DNA of 5,199 nt from Deltaproteobacteria bacterium (GTDB taxonomy: Bacteria; Desulfobacterota; Syntrophobacteria; BM002). The notes beneath the pieces are model-generated. The model made no database searches. It was not told where the DNA came from and saw only the letters and a list, made by a program, of their open reading frames with translations. The translations under genes and the position numbers were made by a program. Numbering within the stretch: position 1 is the stretch's first letter; each line of letters begins with the position of its first letter. Positions 1 through 5,069 of the stretch are shown piece after piece. The stretch lies in assembly GCA_017861095.1 (NCBI GenBank), contig JAGFXI010000422.1:1-5199 (forward strand), in the 5' to 3' direction.

Positions 1-2195
1 GAGGGGACGTGAATCACGTGGACCACCGAGGCGTACCTGGCCAGATCCGGTGAGACCTTGTGAATTTCGTTGGGGGTGGTCAGGAAGAACTCCTCCCTGA
101 ACAGGGTCCCGGTCTGGTCCGGATAAATGGCGACGGGGACGATCTGGGCCTCCACGAGATCATTGAAGAAGTGGGTACCGTAAGACACCTCCGGCCTGGA
201 CCCCCCCGCTTCAAAGGCGATTTCGCCGAGGATCAGACAGCGGTTGATGTCGCCGTATCCCACTCTGACGCCGAGGTTGATATCGTTGCTCCCCCAGCGT
301 CCGGGACCGAACAGAGCGTACCGCTTGGTTTCCAGAAACCTGTTGATCTTGCTCACCACAGCAGCGATGGCGAGCTTCTCCTCGTAGGTTCCGAGCCTCC
401 CGTAGGCCTTCGGGTCCACGTAGACCACGTACTCGACGTCCTTGATGACCGCGCTCGCGACACCCTGGTCGTTGGTGAACAGGATCTGTTCCCGGGGAAG
501 GTTCTCCGGGAGGGAAACATTGCCCACATCAGGTCTGAAGGCGAGAGCCCGGCACTGGAGCAGGTAGAACTTACCGTTGTCCCAGGCAAACTCCACGTCC
601 ACCGGCCGGCCGTAGGCCTGCTCCAGCTTCCGCAGAATTTTCTTCAGGAGACCGACAAAGGGGGTCTTGGTGAGGAAGTTCTCGAAGGTCAAACAGGACC
701 GGTTCGCATCGATCGCCTGCCCCTTGAACAGGGGAGCAGCGAGATGGCCGTCCTGATTCACCGACACCGCGTAGAAGAGATCCGGGTGCCCCACCTGCCG
801 CAGGAGATCCAGGTAGGAGATGGTCTCCAGCCGCCGACTTTTCAGGTTGATGACGTCCATCATCTTCTGGGAGTATTTCGTGATCCGATCCGCTCCGATC
901 TCCGGCCGCAGGAGGGGATGACTCAGGGGGATCATGCGGGGGTAGTCCTGGCCTACCCGGTCGACAGCCCGAGTTCCCAGCCCGAAGACGAGCCGAACAA
1001 GTCCTTCCTCCTTCTTGATCTGCGGATTCCAGATGTACGCGTTATGGGAGAAGGCTACCCCAGCTACAAAGGGGAAGAAGTAATCTCCCACGCGGCGACC
1101 CACGACTTTCTGGACCAGCACGCTCATCTTTTCGTCGAAGTCCAGCAGGTTATGGTCCAGACGGTAGAGGATCGGGGATGGCCCGAAGGTGCTCATGTGA
1201 ACCCGCTTGAGGCCCCAGATGAACTCCTCAAGCCGCGTCTCCAGATCTCCCTGGTTGGCTAGGAACACCGAGTCGTATTTTCCCGAGAAGGCGTAGCCCA
1301 CGTTATCCTCGAGGAGGCTGGAGGAGCGGAGGATGAGAGGATGCTCGTCTACCTCATCCAGGAAGGCTCGGAACTCCTCCACAGTGTCAGGCGGGAAGGA
1401 GGCCTTCTGGAAGAGCTGCGAGATGGTCTTGTACTCCTCCTCGATCATCTCCCGGGTCTTGTACTTCTGGCTGTGGAAGTAGTGCAACTCGTTGTAGTCG
1501 ATGAAATCGGAAAAGATACCTGCGTTGAAGTAGTAGGAGTCTGGGATGGTGACGAACTTCTCTAGCTCGGGATCCCGCTCTGTCAGGCGAGGTAAAATGA
1601 TCTTGTGGGCAAGGAGCATCCCGGCGGCCTTGCCCCCGATCTTCCCAGTCCGGCGGGGATTCCAGTAGGCCCGGTCGAGCATCTCGTCCACATCCCGGAT
1701 GGTGATGTGGTTTTTGGCGATGCCGATGAAGCCAAGTTGGTTGGAAATGAAGTAGTTGATTAGGGCCACCCGAACCCCTTCCGCCTCACTCGGCGAGATG
1801 TAGACGTCGCCCTCGGGAATGTCACAGAACTCTTTGAGAGCAGCCCTGATCTCGGTTGAGGTCGCTCTTTCCCAATTCACCACTCGGGTGAGATTGCGGA
1901 ATCGATCGTTTTTCCTCGCCAGATTGATATAATTCTCTACCTCGTTGGGTGTGAAGTGGCGGGCAAAGTGGAAGTCGACGAGGACATTGTGGTACTCCTG
2001 GACTTTCTCCCCAGTGATCTCGATCTTGTCCCTCTCCAGCCAGCTTCGCGCCTGCCTGTCGATCTCCTCCACGGTAATGACACCCCGTTGCGCCAGGGCG
2101 TTGATGAAGATCTTCCGCATCTCCTCGATCAGCCGGGGATGTCGGGTCATTTTTTGATAGGTGTGATAGGCACGCACTAGGCCGTTAAGTTCCAT
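1..2195 (-). CDS. PEP/pyruvate-binding (PPDK N-terminal ATP-grasp) protein, 3' end cut by window edge
   Basis: Reading the minus strand from the ATG at 2195 gives 731 codons with no stop up to the window edge, so the C-terminus lies outside. Residues 1 to about 180 are a helical, charged N-terminal region I do not recognise. Residues about 184-550 match the nucleotide-binding domain of pyruvate phosphate dikinase and PEP synthase: a GGKAAGM motif (K189), RSSSLLED (R290) and VDVEF...LLQCRA with D533, E535, Q547 and R549. The spacing of those last four equals that of D321, E323, Q335 and R337 in Clostridium symbiosum PPDK. Residues about 575-731 carry GPGRWGS (630-636) and SYGTHFFNDLVEA (671-683), a C-terminal module I recall from stand-alone PEP/pyruvate-binding proteins. 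No canonical phosphohistidine motif (TGG..SHAA) is visible, so true PEP synthase activity is uncertain. Its own promoter and the upstream terminator suggest separate transcription. A GTG at 2258 with a good AAGGA site is an alternative start adding 21 residues. Confidence 0.9.
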   Translation of the reverse strand, partial: MELNGLVRAYHTYQKMTRHPRLIEEMRKIFINALAQRGVITVEEIDRQARSWLERDKIEITGEKVQEYHNVLVDFHFARHFTPNEVENYINLARKNDRFRNLTRVVNWERATSTEIRAALKEFCDIPEGDVYISPSEAEGVRVALINYFISNQLGFIGIAKNHITIRDVDEMLDRAYWNPRRTGKIGGKAAGMLLAHKIILPRLTERDPELEKFVTIPDSYYFNAGIFSDFIDYNELHYFHSQKYKTREMIEEEYKTISQLFQKASFPPDTVEEFRAFLDEVDEHPLILRSSSLLEDNVGYAFSGKYDSVFLANQGDLETRLEEFIWGLKRVHMSTFGPSPILYRLDHNLLDFDEKMSVLVQKVVGRRVGDYFFPFVAGVAFSHNAYIWNPQIKKEEGLVRLVFGLGTRAVDRVGQDYPRMIPLSHPLLRPEIGADRITKYSQKMMDVINLKSRRLETISYLDLLRQVGHPDLFYAVSVNQDGHLAAPLFKGQAIDANRSCLTFENFLTKTPFVGLLKKILRKLEQAYGRPVDVEFAWDNGKFYLLQCRALAFRPDVGNVSLPENLPREQILFTNDQGVASAVIKDVEYVVYVDPKAYGRLGTYEEKLAIAAVVSKINRFLETKRYALFGPGRWGSNDINLGVRVGYGDINRCLILGEIAFEAGGSRPEVSYGTHFFNDLVEAQIVPVAIYPDQTGTLFREEFFLTTPNEIHKVSPDLARYASVVHVIHVP

Positions 2196-2199
2196 GAGC

Positions 2200-2206
2200 C
2201 CACCTT
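2200..2206 (-). promoter_or_regulatory. Ribosome binding site for the ATG start at 2195
   Basis: The minus strand reads AAGGTGG four bases before the ATG at 2195. The match is fair and the spacing short. A competing AAGGA at 2265-2269 lies six bases before an in-frame GTG at 2258-2256. The 21 residues between the two starts are low in complexity (rich in G, P, V and T), which is why I prefer the ATG, but the sequence alone does not decide it. Confidence 0.45.
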
Positions 2207-2319
2207 GAACGTTCTGTCCAGCCGGAGGACCTTGCACCGTCGCTGTTACCTCCGCCACGACTCTTCCTTCCGTAGGGTTAGGCGTCGATCGCCGGATCCG
2301 CGCAACGTGCTCTCGATGC

Positions 2320-2347
2320 AGTAAAAAGACCGGCAGATCCCTGGCAA
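2320..2347 (-). promoter_or_regulatory. Candidate sigma70-type promoter for the PEP/pyruvate-binding gene
   Basis: On the minus strand TTGCCA (2347-2342, five of six matches to the -35 consensus) is followed after 16 bases by TTTACT (2325-2320, four of six matches to the -10 consensus). It lies between the dehydrogenase terminator and the PEP/pyruvate-binding gene, where a promoter is expected. The predicted leader would be about 115 nt to the ATG at 2195 or about 55 nt to the GTG at 2258. The prediction rests on consensus matching only. Confidence 0.35.
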
Positions 2348-2373
2348 AGAGCCTCTTCTCCAACAAGCACAAC

Positions 2374-2407
2374 AGCAAAGCCACCGGGAGCAGTCGGTGG
2401 CTTTGCT
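2374..2407 (-). terminator. Intrinsic terminator hairpin downstream of glutamate dehydrogenase
   Basis: A perfect 13-bp inverted repeat (arms 2374-2386 and 2395-2407; AGCAAAGCCACCG on the + strand) encloses an 8-nt loop. On the minus strand the stem is followed by a T-rich stretch (GTTGTGCTTGTTGG). The + strand side has no T-run, so it should act on minus-strand transcripts. It begins about 88 nt past the last dehydrogenase-like stop at 2495 and separates that gene from the PEP/pyruvate-binding gene. The stem is very strong, but the U-tract is interrupted by G. Confidence 0.72.
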
Positions 2408-2494
2408 CATAAGCTGAGCCTATCGTCCGCCTCCATCGCCTGTCGGCTGGGCCTTCTCGAGAAGGGTGGCGCGGGTGTCCTCGTTGAGAGCGGG

Positions 2495-2590
2495 CTATAC
2501 CCAGCCGCGCAGCTTGCAGGCCTCGGCGACCCGAGCCACCGACACCAGGTAAGCGGCTTGCCGCATGTTGATCTTCTCCCTCTGGCTCAC
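2495..2590 (-). pseudogene. Out-of-frame C-terminal remnant of glutamate dehydrogenase
   Basis: In the minus-strand frame ending at the TAG at 2497-2495, codons from about 2590 read (V)SQREKINMRQAAYLVS and then VARVAEACKLRGWV. This is the final helix of Glu/Leu/Phe/Val dehydrogenases, which typically read as ...NxDMRxAAYxLAxxRVAxAxxxRG near the C-terminus. It overlaps the TGA that ends the main dehydrogenase frame (2589-2587) but lies in a different frame, and has no credible start of its own. It is best read as the tail of the same gene, displaced by a deletion whose length is not a multiple of three. If the deletion is an assembly artefact, this is simply the true 3' end of the gene. Confidence 0.82.
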
Positions 2591-3600
2591 GGCAGCAGCA
2601 GGACACCCTTGTCGTAGAGGATCGCATCGGCCTCGGGTGTAGTGGGGCCGTTGGCGAGCTCGCAGGAGATCTTGCACCGAACCTTGTCGGCGTTCTCCTT
2701 GGTGATGACGTTCTCGAGGGCGGCTGGGAAGAGTACCGTCACCTCCATCGCCAAGAGGTCTTCGTTGCTGATCTCTTCCGCTCCCGGGAACCCCTGCAGG
2801 ACCCCGCTCCTGAGCTTGTAGTCCACCAAGGCCTTGGCCTCGATACCCTTGGGATTGTAAACGCCGCCCTTGGAGTCGGAGGCGGCAACCAGCTTGAGAC
2901 CAAGGATCTCCTCACCCAAGAGCGCCGCATGCTGTCCGGCGTTCCCGAATCCCTGAATCGCCATGGTCTTCCCTTTGAGGTCGGTCCCAACGAGCTTGGC
3001 CGCCTCCCGGGTAACATAGATGCCGCCGCGGGCGGTGGCATCGCCGCGTCCCTGGGAGCCGCCCAGAGGAATAGGCTTACCCGTGATTACCCCCGGGTGC
3101 GCTTCGCCCACGATGGTCTCGAACTCATCCATCATCCAGGCCATGATCTGCGGCGTGGTGTAGACATCAGGGGCGGGGACGTCGCGGGTGACCCCGAGGT
3201 TCCTGGCGACGGCTCGTATGTAGGCCCGAGCCAGGCGCTCTTTCTCCATCTCGGAAAGCTCCTTGGGGTTGCATACCACACCACCCTTCCCGCCGCCGAG
3301 GGGAATGTCCACCACCGAGGTCTTCCACGTCATCCAGGCGGCCAGAGCCCGGACCGTGTCGATGGTCTCGTCCGGATGCCAGCGAATACCCCCCTTGGCC
3401 GGACCGCGCGCCGTATTGTACTGGATGCGGAAGGCGTGGAAAATTCGGGTGCTTCCGTCGTCCATCTTCACCGGGAGAACCATCTTGATCTCGTGCATGG
3501 GCCAGCGGAGCAATTCATGAGTCGCCGGGTCCAGGCCAAGCTTCTCGGCCGCAGTATCCAGCTGCTGCTGGGCGATCTGGAAGGGATTGAGTCTCTGCAT
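2587..3600 (-). CDS. gdhA: Glutamate (Glu/Leu/Phe/Val) dehydrogenase, truncated by internal deletion and frameshift
   Basis: This enzyme family carries out reversible NAD(P)-linked oxidative deamination of glutamate to 2-oxoglutarate and ammonia in the cytoplasm. The frame gives 337 residues against about 410-420 usual for the family. The N-terminal domain has GPAKGGIRWHP (K69), MTWK (K93), the active-site signature IPLGGGKGGVVCNP with catalytic K105, and RDVPAPDVYT with D145. These correspond to K89, K113, K125 and D165 of the Clostridium symbiosum enzyme. The cofactor domain has the Rossmann motif QGFGNAG (216-222), ASDSKGG and ELANGPTTPEAD (314-324). The frame then stops after GVLLLP, exactly where the family continues with DILANAGGVTVSYFEW, so the substrate-contacting serine segment is missing. 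The tail follows in another frame (2590-2495). The start at 3600 is fixed by AAGGAG 8 nt upstream. As written the product should be inactive or misfolded; a sequencing or assembly error is a real alternative. NAD or NADP preference cannot be read. Confidence 0.93.
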   Translation of the reverse strand: MQRLNPFQIAQQQLDTAAEKLGLDPATHELLRWPMHEIKMVLPVKMDDGSTRIFHAFRIQYNTARGPAKGGIRWHPDETIDTVRALAAWMTWKTSVVDIPLGGGKGGVVCNPKELSEMEKERLARAYIRAVARNLGVTRDVPAPDVYTTPQIMAWMMDEFETIVGEAHPGVITGKPIPLGGSQGRGDATARGGIYVTREAAKLVGTDLKGKTMAIQGFGNAGQHAALLGEEILGLKLVAASDSKGGVYNPKGIEAKALVDYKLRSGVLQGFPGAEEISNEDLLAMEVTVLFPAALENVITKENADKVRCKISCELANGPTTPEADAILYDKGVLLLP

Positions 3601-3608
3601 CGAACCGT

Positions 3609-3614
3609 CTCCTT
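3609..3614 (-). promoter_or_regulatory. Ribosome binding site of glutamate dehydrogenase
   Basis: The minus strand reads AAGGAG with 8 nt to the ATG at 3600. This is a near-ideal Shine-Dalgarno site and fixes the start, which also agrees with the usual N-terminus of the family. Confidence 0.85.
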
Positions 3615-3639
3615 TTAGTATGAGTAAACCTCTCCACCG

Positions 3640-3677
3640 AATCGTAAGTCGAATTTTCCACCAACCTCGCTACGATT
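3640..3677. repeat. Interrupted 7-bp inverted repeat around the dehydrogenase promoter
   Basis: AATCGTA at 3640-3646 and its exact complement TACGATT at 3671-3677 are separated by 24 nt, with centres 31 bp apart (about three helical turns). One arm touches the -35 element and the other falls at the predicted transcription start. That layout would suit a dimeric or looping repressor operator, but no regulator family can be named and a 7-bp match can arise by chance. Confidence 0.4.
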
Positions 3678-3681
3678 TCAA
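3653..3681 (-). promoter_or_regulatory. Candidate sigma70-type promoter of glutamate dehydrogenase
   Basis: On the minus strand TTGAAA (3681-3676) is followed by a 17-nt spacer and GAAAAT (3658-3653). The -35 and -10 elements each match four of six consensus positions. The predicted transcript would start near 3646, giving a leader of about 45 nt that contains the AAGGAG site. This is the most A/T-rich stretch between the deacetylase and the dehydrogenase. It is flanked by the 7-bp inverted repeat at 3640-3677. Confidence 0.42.
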
Positions 3682-3755
3682 GTAAAAAGGCAGAGATGGG
3701 GAGTGGGGCATAGGCGGAGGGCCTTCCAGCAGAGCGCCCTGCCTCCCACACGATC

Positions 3756-3770
3756 GCGGCTAGAAGCCGC
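3756..3770. repeat. Short palindromic element, 6-bp stem with 3-nt loop
   Basis: GCGGCT-AGA-AGCCGC forms a perfect hairpin. Short intergenic palindromes with GCGGCT/AGCCGC arms are, from memory, dispersed in several G+C-rich bacterial phyla, so this could be a member of a REP-like family. Only one copy is visible in this window, so repeat status is inferred. Confidence 0.35.
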
Positions 3771-3922
3771 TCGCACCCAAATGCGGCCGCCGCCAAAGGC
3801 AGTGGGGTCTGCGGCGCGAAGCGGATCCGGAGCCTCTATCCTAGTGAAGTGCCTAAAATGCCGGAAGTTATTCCGTAGGGCGGGTCTCCGTACCCTCGAC
3901 ATGCTTTCCGCCGCCGCCCGCT

Positions 3923-3976
3923 ACAAGGCCGGGCCTCACAGTCTAATGGTGCGACCACGGCGTGGCGCGGCCTTGT
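3923..3976. repeat. 9-bp inverted repeat enclosing a smaller hairpin
   Basis: ACAAGGCCG at 3923-3931 is exactly complementary to CGGCCTTGT at 3968-3976. The enclosed 36 nt contain a further palindrome (CCAC-GGC-GTGG at 3955-3965, extendable by GCG/CGC at 3951-3953 and 3966-3968 past a bulged A; the last CGC base is shared with the outer arm). RNA from either strand could fold into a two-tier stem. There is no T-run after it, so it is a poor terminator. Its role is unknown. Confidence 0.4.
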
Positions 3977-3980
3977 CGAA

Positions 3981-4009
3981 GAGATTACCCAATCTCGCGC
4001 CATCGCGAG
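3981..4009 (-). terminator. Two overlapping hairpins after the deacetylase stop, possible weak terminator
   Basis: GAGATT-ACCC-AATCTC (3981-3996) and CTCGCG-CCAT-CGCGAG (3994-4009) are each perfect 6-bp stems with 4-nt loops. They share three bases, so only one can form fully at a time. They lie 29 nt or more beyond the deacetylase TAA at 4040-4038. On the minus strand there is no real U-tract after either stem, so termination is only a suggestion from position. Confidence 0.3.
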
Positions 4010-4037
4010 CGCTGAGGCCCAGTTTTTCAGCATCCTG

Positions 4038-5069
4038 TTAACGCGCCTGAATCCCTTCGGTTATCGGCCGCCGTCCATGAAACCCTTGCCAGAGGCCCAG
4101 GAAGAAGTGGCGGGCGTTGGTCCCGAGAGATCGGACCCGATAGCCCCCTTCCTGTACCACTAGGGTCGGTACGTGAAGCGAGCCAATCGTACGGCCATTC
4201 GCTTCAAAGTCCTTGGCCTGGAGCGACCAAGACCCGGTTGGATCGTCCTTGGCAGGATCAAGTCCAAAGGCGACGACGATGAACTTGGGATCGAATCGCT
4301 TGAGCCGCCGCAGAGCCCTGGCGAGGGTGTGCCGGTACTCATCTTCGGTTATCTTCTCGGGCAGCGGGAGGTTGAGATTGTAACCGTCCCCGTCCCCCCT
4401 TCCCCGTTCATCAGCGAAGCCGGTGAAGTAGGGATAGGCGAACCGGGGATGGCCATGGAGGGAGACGGTGAGCACGTCGCTTCGTTCGTAGAAGATCTCC
4501 TGGGTCCCGTTTCCGTGGTGGTAGTCCACATCCAGCACGGCCACCCGGCCCTGGGCGCTCAGATAGTGAGCGGCAATGGCGGTGGAGTTGAGGTAGCAGA
4601 AGCCCCCGAATGCCCGGCGCTCGGCGTGATGACCGGGTGGCCGCACCAGGGCGTAGGCGAGCCGATAGCCCTGAAGCAGCGACCGGGCTGCGGTCAAGGC
4701 GCAGTCCACCGCACCCCGGGCGGCGCGGTAGGCATTCCCATCGAGCGGCGTAAAAGTGTCGATGGCGTAGTAGCCCGCACGAAGGGAGAGATCCCGAGGA
4801 GGTCGGTATGGATAGATGGAACTCCCGGGTTCGACCGCCGCACACGTGCGCTTGAGGTAGGTCACAAACCGAGAGTCATGCACCCCCTTGACGGTCCGGT
4901 CGGAAAAATGACGAGGCTCCACTCTGGAGAAAAGACCGGTCTGCGAGATCCCCCGCAGAATCGCAGGTATCCGTGCCGGGGATTCCACGTACCCACGGTC
5001 GTGCACGTGGTGGAGGGCGTGCCCCTCGTTGACGACGAGGGCAATTTTCGTGTGAGCAGTCTGCACCAT
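4038..5069 (-). CDS. Histone deacetylase family amidohydrolase, acetylpolyamine amidohydrolase-like (class II)
   Basis: A zinc-dependent deacetylase of the HDAC/AcuC/acetylpolyamine amidohydrolase superfamily, expected in the cytoplasm and removing acetyl groups from amines or lysines. Numbering from the longest frame (ATG 5156), it shows RPPGHHAE with the general-base pair H176/H177, FGGFCYLNS, DVDYHHGNGTQEIFYE with zinc ligands D211 and H213, SLHGHPRFAYPYFTG, the third zinc ligand D300 in AFGLDPAKDDP, and QEGGY with catalytic Y339. The D...DP pattern and the HGHP..AYPYFTG segment resemble Mycoplana acetylpolyamine amidohydrolase more than AcuC, but the substrate cannot be read from sequence. 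I start it at the ATG at 5069 (343 residues, close to the roughly 340 of the family) because GAGGA lies 8 nt upstream. The ATG at 5156 has no ribosome site, and its extra 29 residues are unlike the family. No secretion signal is seen. The next gene is 437 nt away, so an operon is unlikely. Confidence 0.93.
   Translation of the reverse strand: MVQTAHTKIALVVNEGHALHHVHDRGYVESPARIPAILRGISQTGLFSRVEPRHFSDRTVKGVHDSRFVTYLKRTCAAVEPGSSIYPYRPPRDLSLRAGYYAIDTFTPLDGNAYRAARGAVDCALTAARSLLQGYRLAYALVRPPGHHAERRAFGGFCYLNSTAIAAHYLSAQGRVAVLDVDYHHGNGTQEIFYERSDVLTVSLHGHPRFAYPYFTGFADERGRGDGDGYNLNLPLPEKITEDEYRHTLARALRRLKRFDPKFIVVAFGLDPAKDDPTGSWSLQAKDFEANGRTIGSLHVPTLVVQEGGYRVRSLGTNARHFFLGLWQGFHGRRPITEGIQAR

Larger units (their letters stand above)
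3601..4037. other. 437-nt intergenic region rich in short palindromes, no convincing gene
   Basis: This gap between the deacetylase stop and the dehydrogenase start holds several open frames on both strands, but none has a family motif or protein-like composition, and all are short and R/P/A-rich. I found no tRNA-like T-loop and no transposase motif. What it does hold is structure. Listed from low to high coordinates: the dehydrogenase ribosome site and promoter; a 6-bp stem at 3756-3770; a 5-bp stem at 3862-3875; a 9-bp long-range inverted repeat at 3923-3976; and two overlapping 6-bp stems at 3981-4009. It may serve as the 3' untranslated region of the deacetylase transcript or be decayed repeat sequence. 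Confidence 0.6.

Noticed and set aside
60..1262. A 400-codon open frame on the + strand
   Set aside because: It lies opposite the PEP/pyruvate-binding gene, whose minus-strand frame carries the PPDK motifs. The + strand product has no recognisable motif and is explained by high G+C codon use in the true gene.
2929..3618. A 229-codon open frame on the + strand
   Set aside because: It is antisense to the conserved dehydrogenase and has no motif of its own.
3841..3990. A possible tRNA or small structured RNA in the hairpin-rich gap
   Set aside because: I could not find a T-loop GTTCNANNC pattern, an anticodon arm or a paired acceptor stem on either strand.
3678..4033. Short minus-strand frames of 65 and 74 codons in the intergenic gap
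   Set aside because: They have no family motif, no hydrophobic pattern and no clear ribosome binding site, and are probably chance frames in G+C-rich DNA.
3703..4041. A 112-codon + strand frame with a CLKC pair that could suggest a zinc ribbon
   Set aside because: There is only one CxxC pair, the composition is R/A/P-rich, the frame runs through several hairpins, and there is no convincing ribosome site or homology I can recall.
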